Source: a virus. Taken from it: 45,217 bases of DNA. The notes beneath the pieces are model-generated. The model ran no database searches. It saw only the letters and a list, made by a program, of their open reading frames with translations, and had not been told where the DNA came from. The position numbers and the translations under genes were made by a program. Shown one piece after another: positions 1-7,024 of this stretch. Every line of letters begins with the position of its first letter. The stretch's first letter is position 1. Location: IMG/VR virus record IMGVR_UViG_3300046538_000307, positions 1 to 45,217 of that record. One strand, given 5' to 3'.

Positions 1-327
1 CGCTCCTACATTCTGGGCGATTCGGGCGTGCCCCTGCGCGTCTATGACTACGGCGTGCACGCGCGCTGGGCGAGCTTCGAAGGCAAGGGCTGGCAGATCA
101 GGGACATGCTGGGCGAGTTCGGCGTGGAGGTCTGGACCTACTTCTCCGGCTGGGCCAGCCTCAGGAATGACGACCCGCCCGTATTCCGGACCGTGGTCAA
201 GGGCGGCGGCCTGGACAAGACCTTCGACTCCCTGACTTGGTCCGAGGCAGAGGACAAGCATCGGCGGGTGATCGAGAAGGTGCGGAAGACGATACTGACC
301 GTTGCCGAAATAAAAGTGAGCAACTGA
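1..327 (+). CDS. Hypothetical protein, 5' end cut by the window
   Basis: The reading frame is open from the first base, so the true start lies upstream; a GTG at 28 is the first internal start codon but has no clear ribosome binding site. The visible 108 residues are soluble, rich in aromatics in the first half (motifs WASFEGKGWQ and VWTYFSGWASL) and end in a charged helix (EDKHRRVIEKVRKT). I do not recognise the family. It is the only feature that could be host chromosome rather than phage; nothing in the sequence settles this. Confidence 0.5.
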   Translation, partial: RSYILGDSGVPLRVYDYGVHARWASFEGKGWQIRDMLGEFGVEVWTYFSGWASLRNDDPPVFRTVVKGGGLDKTFDSLTWSEAEDKHRRVIEKVRKTILTVAEIKVSN

Positions 328-399
328 GGGCCAAAATACTAAATTTCTTCGATCAGCGCGAAAAAAGTGACGCCGCTGCCGGCGGCGGCGATTCCCTGA

Positions 400-624
400 T
401 CAATCTGACTGCTCCACGCGTGCACGGAGACGTGCACGGTGCGCCCGGTCGGTAGTCACAGCCTTCCGTAGTGCTTGAAGCAGCTTTATCGCCGCTTCGT
501 CCGGCTGGAAGGCTGCTCGCAAGTCTCGAATAATGCCTATTTGCCGCCGGATGAGTACTCGGCCTTCCGCTAGGCGCCGATCCGACTGAGCAATGTCCTT
601 CTCGTCCCGCGACATGTCGGGCAT
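400..624 (-). CDS. Small helical protein of unknown function
   Basis: A 74-residue, highly charged, all-helical protein (motifs SRDEKDIAQSDRRLAEG and RDLRAAFQP) that resembles the short coiled-coil proteins common in proteobacterial genomes whose pattern is 'adRhIaeGe.ri..Q...I..L'. That similarity is from memory and not tested. The start is supported by GGAG six bases before ATG 624. It is divergent from the DUF2188 gene at 760, so the 135 bases between them should hold promoters for both, although I could not pick out clear boxes. No function can be given. Confidence 0.6.
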   Translation of the reverse strand: MPDMSRDEKDIAQSDRRLAEGRVLIRRQIGIIRDLRAAFQPDEAAIKLLQALRKAVTTDRAHRARLRARVEQSD

Positions 625-759
625 GGCGGTCTCCCTATTGTGGGCTGACCGTTATTGTGCCCTGTTCGCCCGTCGGATCCAGCTTTCTGTAGGACCGCGC
701 CGGATACCCGCTCTGTCCGCGTCGGCGCCAGACTGTCCTGACCAACTCAGGAGACAATC

Positions 760-984
760 ATGGCAGCGAACATCCACGTAGTACCCACCGAGCGCAATGG
801 CTGGGCCGTAGAGGTCGAGGGCACGGACGGGGCGACATCGCACTACCCGAGCCAGGAAGAAGCCATCGCCGCCGGCACCGAAAAGGCAAAGAACGACAAG
901 GTGGAGCTGTTCATCCATGGCCGGGACGGCCAGATCCGCGAGCGGAATTCCTTCGGCCATGACCCGCGCAACATTAAGGGCTAA
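760..984 (+). CDS. DUF2188 domain protein
   Basis: A 74-residue protein that matches the DUF2188 pattern over its whole length. It begins with an HVVP motif, then a GWAVEVEG strand, a SHYPSQEEAIAAGTEKAK segment, and ends in the family's hallmark GRDGQIRERNSFGHDP. Members are short, widespread proteins of unknown role, often annotated near stress or mobile genes. The start is well supported: AGGAGA lies seven bases before ATG 760. Downstream there are almost 300 bases without a gene, containing only a terminator at 1235-1261. Confidence 0.85.
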   Translation: MAANIHVVPTERNGWAVEVEGTDGATSHYPSQEEAIAAGTEKAKNDKVELFIHGRDGQIRERNSFGHDPRNIKG

Positions 985-1234
985 AGCCCATGCCGCACGA
1001 TTCGGCGGCGGCCTGGCCCGATACTCTGCCGGCCAGCGCCGCGCGCGTGGCGCGTCGATCCTGAGGGCTCCCGATCAGCACGTGAGGCGCGTGGGGCGCG
1101 CAAGGCTGGCCGGGTCATGAGGTAGCCGGGTCGGGCTTCGCCCCCTCTTCCGAGGGATATTCACGTGCGCACCCTCTTTCGTACGCTTCACATCCCGGCG
1201 CTACCGCGAATGCGTCGGAAACCCTATTTCGGCC

Positions 1235-1261
1235 GGCCCGCCAATGTGCGGGCCTTTTTTT
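1235..1261 (+). terminator. Rho-independent terminator
   Basis: GGCCCGC at 1235-1241 pairs perfectly with GCGGGCC at 1248-1254 around a six-base loop, followed by seven T residues (1255-1261). It would end forward transcripts from the DUF2188 gene. I see no gene or RNA in 985-1234 that it would otherwise serve. It lies only 18 bases before the next start codon, which is odd for that gene. Confidence 0.8.
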
Positions 1262-1279
1262 GCACCTGTCCCTTTAACT

Positions 1280-1576
1280 ATGAAACTACTCCACGTGGTG
1301 CTTCCCGTTGCGGCGGCCCTTGGCCTTCAAGGGTGCCAGAGCGTCAGCGACGTTGTTCCCGCTGGCAGCGGCAACTACATGGTCGGTTCGCAGGTGCGCG
1401 GCGGCTTTTCGTCCTGGACGGAAGTGCGCGCGCTCACGCTTACCCGCGCCAACGAGTACTGCGCCGGCCAAGGCAAGGACATGGAGCAGGTGGACAGCAA
1501 GACTCGCGGCGCCCGTGGCTGGACCCCGCAGGAGGCCGAACTCACGTTCCGCTGCGTCGACAAGAAGAATGGTTGA
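1280..1576 (+). CDS. Small predicted lipoprotein
   Basis: A 98-residue protein with a type II signal peptide: MKLLHVVLPVAAALGLQGC, where LQGC is the lipobox and the cysteine near residue 19 would be acylated. The mature part is short and soluble, with two further cysteines that could form a disulfide. I do not recognise the family. The start at 1280 is chosen because it directly opens the signal peptide, but there is no good ribosome binding site and a strong terminator ends 18 bases upstream, so expression would need readthrough or a promoter within the hairpin region. It probably sits in the inner leaflet of the outer membrane. Confidence 0.6.
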   Translation: MKLLHVVLPVAAALGLQGCQSVSDVVPAGSGNYMVGSQVRGGFSSWTEVRALTLTRANEYCAGQGKDMEQVDSKTRGARGWTPQEAELTFRCVDKKNG

Positions 1577-1690
1577 TGCCTTCAGTTCAGCATCTGACGA
1601 TCCAATATCTTCTGGCCCTTTCGGGCGATTCGCGGGAGCGGTGTAGCGACTATCCTCGACACGGCGGCACAACGCTGCAAGGGGAAGACC

Positions 1691-1876
1691 ATGAACGTCA
1701 TCGATGAGGTGGAGTGCATCTGCGGCACGACCGTGGAAATCTCGGAGTTCCACCTTGGACTACGGGGCGAGACGGTTCCGACAAAGGCGCCCTGCCCGAT
1801 GTGTGGTCGCACGCTGTATGAGGTGGACATCGACGGCATGGTGCTTGTGGAGGTCATCTTGCAAGCCGCCAAGTAG
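1691..1876 (+). CDS. Small zinc-ribbon-like protein
   Basis: A 61-residue protein with two cysteine pairs, CIC near residue 10 and CPMC near residue 36 (context APCPMCGRTLYEV), spaced as in a rubredoxin-type zinc ribbon. The first pair is CxC rather than CxxC, which is unusual but known in degenerate ribbons. GGGGAAG just upstream of ATG 1691 supports the start. It precedes the membrane protein at 1929 by 52 bases on the same strand, so the two may be co-transcribed. Function unknown. Confidence 0.6.
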   Translation: MNVIDEVECICGTTVEISEFHLGLRGETVPTKAPCPMCGRTLYEVDIDGMVLVEVILQAAK

Positions 1877-1928
1877 AATCGCATCAAGACCAACTGCTTC
1901 GATGGCAGCTACTACACGGAGAGCCAGA

Positions 1929-2648
1929 GTGACCAGTATGTGGGAAATTGTACTTCCGGCCGTGGCGGGAATTGCGGGAAGCTTAGGGGCAAGCTACGCG
2001 GGTGCACGGTATGCATTTAGTCTCGAACGCAGTCGTCGCGATACGGAGGACCGGAGCAAGAGAGTAGCGACGATCAATGGCTGCTTGGTTACAATCAGTT
2101 GGTGTCGAAACAGGATTCACAATCTTCGAACGCAGGTCATTGAGCCGGTGCGGGACAATCCATTCCGCCATGTCTGTGCCCGCGCAGTCATCGAGATGGA
2201 AGCTCCGCCACGACTACAAGCAAACGCGCCTTCCGACTTAACCGGGAATGCTGCACTACTCAATGCGTACTTCCACGCTGTATCGGCCACCGCGCACGCT
2301 CAGCAAGCATTCCAATTTGCCAACTCGTTTTCGAGCTATCACCTTAGCCAGTTCCAGCCCCTTCTCGCGACACTGCCTTTAGTTAAGGATAAAAATATCG
2401 TGGAGGCGGAAGCACTAGTGGCCGCTCTTCCGATCAATATCGTAGGCACCTTACGGGGCTATTTCGATGGAATGGTGGAGTGTACTGACGACGCGAGAAC
2501 CGCGCTGAGAGAAGCTGAGGAAATGCTTTGGCGCGAGGCAAAGAAGGCATTCCCGGACGAGAAATTCCTTTACACACAGATCCCTGACGATCCCCTTCCG
2601 GATTTTGTCCAAAATAGGGAACAAGGCAGGTCGGCTCCGCCTGCATAG
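1929..2648 (+). CDS. Membrane-anchored protein of unknown function, possible phage cargo
   Basis: Starts at GTG 1929, with GGAGAG five bases upstream; a second in-frame ATG at 1938 is possible but poorly spaced. The 239-residue product has one N-terminal membrane segment (IVLPAVAGIAGSLGASYAGA), then a basic stretch and a largely helical cytoplasmic domain with no motif I recognise. Base composition is visibly lower in GC than the flanking lysis genes, a sign of separate acquisition. It converges on the Rz1 gene at 2694-2942. This spot, at the end of the late operon and on the opposite strand, often carries morons such as exclusion or defence genes, but nothing in the sequence proves such a role. 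Confidence 0.65.
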   Translation: MTSMWEIVLPAVAGIAGSLGASYAGARYAFSLERSRRDTEDRSKRVATINGCLVTISWCRNRIHNLRTQVIEPVRDNPFRHVCARAVIEMEAPPRLQANAPSDLTGNAALLNAYFHAVSATAHAQQAFQFANSFSSYHLSQFQPLLATLPLVKDKNIVEAEALVAALPINIVGTLRGYFDGMVECTDDARTALREAEEMLWREAKKAFPDEKFLYTQIPDDPLPDFVQNREQGRSAPPA

Positions 2649-2693
2649 GATTCTGGGCACCGAGCGAAGTAAGCGGCAAGGCATTTGCGCGTT

Positions 2694-2942
2694 TTACTTG
2701 GCCCACAACTCCACCACCCTCCGGTGCCGCGCCGCGCATTCGCCCAGCGCACCCAGCAGATCCTTCATCACCCAATCCTGCCAGGCGTCATAGTCGGCGA
2801 CGGCCGGCGCGTCCGGAACTGTGCACGGCGCGGCCAGCGCGCTATCGAGCGGCGGCGGCTTGCTTGGCCGCGTCGACGGCGTCGGACATGAGGCGCACCC
2901 GGCCAGCGTCAGGGCGGCAATCAGCAGGTAGCTTCGGAGCAT
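2694..2942 (-). CDS. Outer-membrane spanin subunit (Rz1-like lipoprotein)
   Basis: An 82-residue lipoprotein: MLRSYLLIAALTLAGC ends in a lipobox (LAGC), and the mature region is proline-rich at first (PTPSTRPSKPPP), as in o-spanins. The C-terminal part (W..WVMKDLLGALGECAARHRRVVELW) matches the Rz1-like 'LysC' proteins of tailed phages. It begins inside the Rz gene in another frame and overlaps it by 101 bases, the classical Rz/Rz1 nesting. The mature protein should sit in the outer membrane, bind the Rz C-terminus across the periplasm and fuse the two membranes in the last step of lysis. It is the last gene of the late operon. Confidence 0.85.
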   Translation of the reverse strand: MLRSYLLIAALTLAGCASCPTPSTRPSKPPPLDSALAAPCTVPDAPAVADYDAWQDWVMKDLLGALGECAARHRRVVELWAK

Positions 2943-3240
2943 TCTTCAGGTCCTTCCGGATGGCGTCGAGCTTGGCGCCGAGGGTGGTCTGGATGCCGGC
3001 GAACTCGTCGGCCTTCTCGCGGATGGTGGCGCCGGCCACGCGCAGGTCGCCGAGCGCTTGGTTGGCGCTGGTCAGGTCCGCCTGGGCGCGCGCGGCGGCC
3101 AGTTCGGCGATCTCGGCGTCCTTGCGCCAGCCGTTGGCGGCCCAGCCGGCGGCGAAGATGCTTGCGGCCAGCAGCGCAGCGCCGATCGCGCGCCATGGCA
3201 CCGCCGCCACGGCAGCCCGAGCTGCAACGAGCGGGATCAT
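2842..3240 (-). CDS. Inner-membrane spanin subunit (Rz-like)
   Basis: Start taken at ATG 3240, which overlaps the preceding lipoprotein stop; a longer upstream frame is not supported. The 132-residue product has one N-terminal membrane anchor (IGAALLAASIFAAGWAANGW) followed by a long periplasmic coiled coil rich in alanine, lysine and glutamate, ending in an Ala-rich tail. This is the standard i-spanin layout. With the embedded Rz1 gene it should form the spanin complex that disrupts the outer membrane after the endolysin has cut the wall. Confidence 0.85.
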   Translation of the reverse strand: MIPLVAARAAVAAVPWRAIGAALLAASIFAAGWAANGWRKDAEIAELAAARAQADLTSANQALGDLRVAGATIREKADEFAGIQTTLGAKLDAIRKDLKNAPKLPADCRPDAGRVRLMSDAVDAAKQAAAAR

Positions 3241-3419
3241 GGTGTCGCCGCGCAGCGCGCGTAGAGGTCCGCCGTGACGCGGATGTGGTCGAGCATGTCG
3301 GCGCGGCCGGCGCCGGGCTTCAGGGTGGGAAGCGTCGGGCAGTCGCGCGGCGCGGGCGCAACCGGTGGCGGCAGAGCAGCGCATCCAGTCAGCAGCAGGC
3401 AAAGCATCAGGACTCTCAC
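3237..3419 (-). CDS. Second small lipoprotein in the lysis cassette, o-spanin-like
   Basis: A 60-residue protein: MRVLMLCLLLTGC is a short lipoprotein signal with lipobox LTGC, followed by a proline-rich stretch (AALPPPVAPAPRDCPTLP). It is the size and shape of an Rz1 protein. It follows the membrane/coiled-coil gene at 3416-3847 with a four-base ATGA-type overlap and runs by overlap into the Rz gene. The two genes upstream of Rz/Rz1 thus look like a second spanin pair. Whether it works as a spanin, an antagonist or something else cannot be read from sequence. Confidence 0.7.
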   Translation of the reverse strand: MRVLMLCLLLTGCAALPPPVAPAPRDCPTLPTLKPGAGRADMLDHIRVTADLYARCAATP

Positions 3420-3847
3420 TTTCGCGCCCCCCTCACCTTCCGGTTTGCTGCTTCGATGTCGCGGTTCACGTCCTGCCGTTCCGCCTCAGACAGCGGCCGA
3501 GGCGCCGCCGGCGCGGCAGCGGGCGCAGGCCGCGTGGCGCGCTTCACCGACTTGGCCGCCTCGACCGAGGCCTCCGCCGCCTGCGCCGACGCGCTGGCAG
3601 CTGCCGTCACCTTTGGCGTCAGCGCCTGGAGCGTCTGGGTGTAGGCGTGCTGCAGCCGGCCGATCTCGGCCTGATGGTCCTCGCGCTGCTGCGCCATCAG
3701 GTCACGGTACTGCCAGACGCAGGCCCAATAGCCGATTCCCATGCCACCACCCAGGAGCAGGATCAGGACGGCCACCGCCTCTATCCTGTGCGCGATCAGG
3801 ATGAACTTCGTCCGGTACCGCGCCAGCCAATCACGTAGCCTTGCCAT
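3416..3847 (-). CDS. Membrane protein with coiled coil, second i-spanin-like protein
   Basis: A 143-residue protein with one membrane segment at about residues 24-44 (VAVLILLLGGGMGIGYWACVW), then a helical region (QQREDHQAEIGRLQHAYTQ) and a long Ala/Pro-rich stretch ending in a basic tail (NRDIEAANRKVRGARK). The N-terminal 22 residues are strongly basic, which predicts N-in, C-out topology, as for i-spanins. GGGAGA lies eight bases before ATG 3847. It overlaps both neighbours, and its downstream partner encodes a small lipoprotein, the same arrangement as Rz/Rz1 just below. Confidence 0.7.
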   Translation of the reverse strand: MARLRDWLARYRTKFILIAHRIEAVAVLILLLGGGMGIGYWACVWQYRDLMAQQREDHQAEIGRLQHAYTQTLQALTPKVTAAASASAQAAEASVEAAKSVKRATRPAPAAAPAAPRPLSEAERQDVNRDIEAANRKVRGARK

Positions 3848-4169
3848 CGAGTTTCTCCCGCAGCGCCTGCACCTGAGCTTCCAGGCCGCCGATTTTGGCC
3901 TTCAACTCGCCGATCACGGCGAAGGCCTCGTTGCGCTCTTTGTAGGCCAGGTCAGCGCGCTGGTTTGCCAGAGCCTCGCGCGCATTGGCCTTATCCAACT
4001 GCTCGGACAGGCGCGCAATGATGTCGATCTCCGCCTGGCTCTGAGCGCCCTCCACTCGATCCTTGCGCCACGCGCTGCGGATGAACCAGATTGCGCCACC
4101 GATAGCGGCCACAATGAAGCCAAGCGCCCCGCCCGTGCCCCCCGGCACATTCATCGTTGTGAGGTCCAT
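3831..4169 (-). CDS. Phage membrane protein with coiled coil in lysis cassette
   Basis: A 112-residue protein starting at ATG 4169. It has one membrane segment at about residues 12-31 (GTGGALGFIVAAIGGAIWFI), a short basic patch (RSAWRKDR) that should stay in the cytoplasm, and then a continuous coiled coil to the end (SEQLDKANAREALANQ, GELKAKIGGLEAQVQALREK). The positive-inside rule puts the coiled coil in the cytoplasm, the reverse of a spanin. Similar short proteins commonly sit beside phage holins; it could act as an antiholin or lysis regulator, but that is inference from position only. Confidence 0.7.
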   Translation of the reverse strand: MDLTTMNVPGGTGGALGFIVAAIGGAIWFIRSAWRKDRVEGAQSQAEIDIIARLSEQLDKANAREALANQRADLAYKERNEAFAVIGELKAKIGGLEAQVQALREKLDGKAT

Positions 4170-4204
4170 CACGGCTCCGTTGTGCGTGCTGCTCTGCTGG
4201 CAGG

Positions 4205-4438
4205 TCACGGTTGGTCGGCGGGCGGCTGCTCGTCCGTCTTCAGGGATGGCTGGGCGATATAGCGCAGCGCGCCGATCAGCACCGCCAGCGCCAGCGAGAT
4301 CTGCGCGAAGAGCTTGGGCTCGATGGCCGCCTGCACGGATGGCAGCACCGCCTGCGCGGCGGCCAGCATGGCCAGCAGCGCCGACAGCAGCACCGTGGTG
4401 CTTTTCCACAACTTGTTCCAGTTTTCGACGATCTTCAT
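4205..4438 (-). CDS. Holin
   Basis: Start at ATG 4438, sharing its A with the endolysin stop (TGATG), so translation is probably coupled. The 77-residue product has two hydrophobic segments, STTVLLSALLAMLAAAQAVL and ISLALAVLIGALRYIA, with a charged N-terminus (MKIVENWNKLWK) and a polar C-terminal tail, as in two-segment phage holins. It should assemble into inner-membrane holes and release the endolysin at the programmed time. Size, hydrophobic pattern and position directly after the endolysin support the call; no specific family is claimed. Confidence 0.8.
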   Translation of the reverse strand: MKIVENWNKLWKSTTVLLSALLAMLAAAQAVLPSVQAAIEPKLFAQISLALAVLIGALRYIAQPSLKTDEQPPADQP

Positions 4439-4971
4439 CACACGACTCCCAATGCGCGCCTCGCGCGATCCCAACGCTGCTGCCGGTCGGCCAGGCCGTT
4501 GGTGCCGCCGTTGATCCGGCGGGTGAGCAGCACAAACTCGCCGGCATCGGCCAGCGCGTTCAGGTTCTTCTTCTGCCAGAACCAGCCCGCCGAGCGCGCC
4601 GCCAGCGCGTCGCCCTGCAGCAGCGCCGGGTTGGCTTCAAGGTCGATGCCGAGGGCGGTCCCGCATACGCGGTAGTTGGCGCGGCCAGTGATCTGGATCA
4701 GCCCACGGCCCATGAAGCGCTTGCCGTCACCCGGCTGGATGTTGCCCAGGTCGGCACGACCTTCGTATCGGACCTGCGCCGGCGTCGGGCCCCACAGCTC
4801 GCGCGTGTAGATGAAGCCGCCGGACTCATGGCCGACCTGGGCAAGCCATGCCGCCTGTCGCTCCACCGTCTGGATGTCGAATTCCTGCCACGCCGCGCTG
4901 ACGTGCGGCCACCAGCGGTCAGCCATCGCCTGCGGCAGGCCCGCCGCCATCTTGAAAAGCTGCCTGTCCAT
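4438..4971 (-). CDS. Glycoside hydrolase family 19-type endolysin
   Basis: A 177-residue muralytic enzyme of the phage GH19 (chitinase-like) type. It shows AWLAQVGHESGGF, where the Glu of GHES is the expected catalytic acid, then YEGRADLGN and GRGLIQITGRANY, all hallmarks of these lysozymes. It should cleave the glycan backbone of peptidoglycan in the periplasm. I start it at ATG 4971, with GGAG six bases upstream; an in-frame ATG at 4998 lies inside a hairpin and is unlikely. There is no signal peptide, so export depends on the holin that follows. Confidence 0.9.
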   Translation of the reverse strand: MDRQLFKMAAGLPQAMADRWWPHVSAAWQEFDIQTVERQAAWLAQVGHESGGFIYTRELWGPTPAQVRYEGRADLGNIQPGDGKRFMGRGLIQITGRANYRVCGTALGIDLEANPALLQGDALAARSAGWFWQKKNLNALADAGEFVLLTRRINGGTNGLADRQQRWDRARRALGVV

Positions 4972-4982
4972 CGCGCACTCCA

Positions 4983-5010
4983 GAAAAGAGAAAGCCACCC
5001 GAAGGTGGCT
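4983..5010 (-). terminator. Terminator-type hairpin with UUCG tetraloop
   Basis: On the reverse strand AGCCACC-TTCG-GGTGGCT (5010 down to 4993) forms a perfect seven-base stem with a cUUCGg loop, followed by the pyrimidine run TTTCTCTTTT. It lies between the tail gene ending at 5009 and the endolysin start at 4971, so it would reduce lysis-gene transcription unless antiterminated. Confidence 0.7.
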
Positions 5011-5308
5011 AGGTGATCGTTCGCGCGGCGACGCGCAGGGGTATCGTTCGTCGGTCGGTCCGGCCGGCGGAGGTCGTGACCTGGCAGGACACCTCGCAGA
5101 ACGTCTCCGCCACGCCGCCGCCCAACCAGAAAGTCACCTTTCCGCCTGACACCGCGGTGGTCTTGCCGGCAGGGTTCACGGTGAGCCCTGGCGCGGCAAC
5201 GGCGACGGCTCCCTCGGTGATCGTCTCGCCTTCCGCGAGCCATGCCGACCAGTCCACCTGGTAGTCGAGGACGGCGGCCGGGTCCTTCGGCGGGAATGCT
5301 GTGGTCAT
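5009..5308 (-). CDS. Probable tail fibre adaptor-type structural protein
   Basis: A 99-residue protein beginning PPKDPAAVLDYQVDWSAWLA, a pattern I associate with small phage proteins described as fibre-tail adaptors. The rest is beta-rich (ITEGAVAVAAPGLTVNP, KVTFWLGGG, CEVSCQVTTSAGRTDRRT) and reads like a single immunoglobulin-like fold. It overlaps the Gly-rich tail protein by four bases and is the last structural gene before lysis, fitting a role in attaching or capping the tail fibres. The family assignment is from memory and should be taken as tentative. Confidence 0.6.
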   Translation of the reverse strand: MTTAFPPKDPAAVLDYQVDWSAWLAEGETITEGAVAVAAPGLTVNPAGKTTAVSGGKVTFWLGGGVAETFCEVSCQVTTSAGRTDRRTIPLRVAARTIT

Positions 5309-7002
5309 CCTGGTATCTCCAGTCCTCTCGTTTCATGCTCGACGCGCGCGGCGCGCGGCTCAGCGGCCACGGCCGCTGCGCGGGATTCTGCTGGCACCAC
5401 GTACAGGCGACTCTCTGCGGGCACTTTGGCCACCCGCCGCTCGGCCGGCACCACGACCACGGCAGGATCGGCAGGGCCGCTGTCTTCGCCGACCACCATC
5501 CCGCTGGCCTGCATCGTGGCCGGCGCCAGCACGGCGGACAGCGCGCCGCTGAGCGTCTGGCGCCCGGCGATGCTGGCCACCGTGGCGCCCAAAGTCGAGG
5601 CCAGCACGCCGGCGAGGCCGTCTGCCGCCAGGCCGGTGAAGTTCGCCGCCGCCGGCGCGAGTGTGGCCGACAAGGTGCCGGCGATCGTCTGGGACCCGCT
5701 GATAGCCGGCGCCAAGCCGCCCAGCACTGGCGCGAGGGTGCCGGCCATGGTCTGCTGCCCAGCGAACGAGGCGGTGGCGGGCGCCAGTGTTGCGGCAATG
5801 ACACCGCCCGCCCCGTCGAGGACGATTCCCGACAGGGAGGCGGTCAGCGGTCCGAGACTCGCTGCCACGGCCCCGCTGTGCGTCTGGATGCCGGACAGCG
5901 CGCCGGCGGAGCCTGCCAGCGCCGCAGCGGTCGATCCGGACAGCGTCTGCCTGCCGGCCACGGCCGCCGTGACGCCGCCCACCGCGGCAGACACCGCGCC
6001 CGAGACAGCCTGCATGCCGGCAATCGCCGCACTTACGCCGGCCAGCGCTGCCCCGATCGAGCCACTGTAGGTCTGCCCACCCGACACCGAAGCCGTGACG
6101 CTGCCCAGTGTTTTCGCAACAGAACCGGTGAACGACTGCCCGCCGGTCGCTGCGAGCGCTACAGATCCCAGCGTGCGCGAAACAGTGCCGGTGAACTGCA
6201 GGCTCCCGGCCAGCGCAGCCGTGGCGCCGCCGAGCGTCGCGGCGATCGTCCCGGTGGCACTCGCCGCCGGGGTGTAGGTGATACGGATCTGCCCGCCGGC
6301 ACCAGCACCAGCGAGGTTGGTGGAGGCGCCGCCGCCCATCCCCCCGCCGCCACCGCCAGGCAGACCGCCCGCCCCGCCGTCGGCGAATCCTGTTCCGCCA
6401 CCACCACCGCCGCCTGACCCGCCGTTGGCATTGGCTGTCCCGGCCTGGCCGACCGCCGAGGCGGTGCCGCCCGCGCCCCCGGTCGTGGAACCACTGGCAC
6501 CGCCCGTGCCGCCGGTGCTCCCGGCAGCTGCGCCGCCAGCCGTGCCATTGCCGCCGGCATACCCGGCGCCACCACCCCCACCACCGCGCCCGCCCGTCCC
6601 GGTATTGCCGTTGCCACCAGCGGTTCGCGTCGTGCCGATGCCGCTGGCCAGCGCGCCGCCCGTGCCCGCTGTGTTGGAGGATGCCGGCCCGCCGCCTTTC
6701 GCGCCGCAAGACGAGCCAGCGAGGGTGGCGCCGTTGAACCAGGTGTCGCCGCCCGCCAGGGCTGTGGCAGATGGCCCGCCGGCCGTGCCTGCTGACCCGA
6801 CGCGGATAGCGATGGATGCCCCCGGCGTCAGGCTCAGGTTGGCGACCGCCGAATATGCGCCAGCGCCGCCGCCCGCCCCGTTGTTATTCCCCTGCGAATC
6901 GCCGCCACCACCGCCGCCCCAGCATTCAATCAGGCTGCCAGCCGACACCCAGTCAGCGGGGACGGTCCAGGTGGTGCCGATCGTGAGGACAACAGTTGTC
7001 AC
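5305..7002 (-). CDS. Glycine-rich tail protein with 21-residue repeats
   Basis: A 565-residue, very low-complexity tail protein in three parts. Residues 1 to about 240 start with a short conserved strand (WTVPADWVSAGSLIECWGGGGGG) and become a Gly/Ala/Thr-rich domain like the polyglycine sandwiches of phage adhesins. Residues about 247-500 are roughly twelve degenerate 21-residue repeats. The last 50 residues repeat PAE(S/R)R-type motifs (VPAERRVAKVPAESRLYVVP) and probably dock onto another tail part. It lies in the fibre region, downstream of the collar and fibre-assembly genes. Likely a receptor-binding or shaft protein at the tail tip. Confidence 0.7.
   Translation of the reverse strand: MTTVVLTIGTTWTVPADWVSAGSLIECWGGGGGGDSQGNNNGAGGGAGAYSAVANLSLTPGASIAIRVGSAGTAGGPSATALAGGDTWFNGATLAGSSCGAKGGGPASSNTAGTGGALASGIGTTRTAGGNGNTGTGGRGGGGGGAGYAGGNGTAGGAAAGSTGGTGGASGSTTGGAGGTASAVGQAGTANANGGSGGGGGGGTGFADGGAGGLPGGGGGGMGGGASTNLAGAGAGGQIRITYTPAASATGTIAATLGGATAALAGSLQFTGTVSRTLGSVALAATGGQSFTGSVAKTLGSVTASVSGGQTYSGSIGAALAGVSAAIAGMQAVSGAVSAAVGGVTAAVAGRQTLSGSTAAALAGSAGALSGIQTHSGAVAASLGPLTASLSGIVLDGAGGVIAATLAPATASFAGQQTMAGTLAPVLGGLAPAISGSQTIAGTLSATLAPAAANFTGLAADGLAGVLASTLGATVASIAGRQTLSGALSAVLAPATMQASGMVVGEDSGPADPAVVVVPAERRVAKVPAESRLYVVPAESRAAAVAAEPRAARVEHETRGLEIPG
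5495..6262 (-). repeat. About twelve degenerate 63-bp (21-residue) repeats
   Basis: Inside the Gly-rich tail gene, units run from a small residue plus SG or AG to a G-x-Q-T end, for example FTGSVAKTLGSVTASVSGGQ and LSGSTAAALAGSAGALSGIQ. Hydrophobic residues recur at fixed positions. Two units carry a five-residue insertion (LDGAG, ADGLAG). The pattern suggests a beta-solenoid or fibrous shaft whose length could change by recombination. Confidence 0.75.
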
Positions 7003-7024
7003 AGCCGCCCTCCCCTTGGATGGT

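Noticed and set aside
985-1234. Possible tRNA or attachment site in the left gap
   Set aside because: No cloverleaf or anticodon arm could be drawn and no direct repeat matches the integrase end, whose flank lies outside the window.
4971-4998. Upstream ATG for the endolysin
   Set aside because: It lies in a hairpin with a UUCG loop, and a good ribosome binding site serves ATG 4971.
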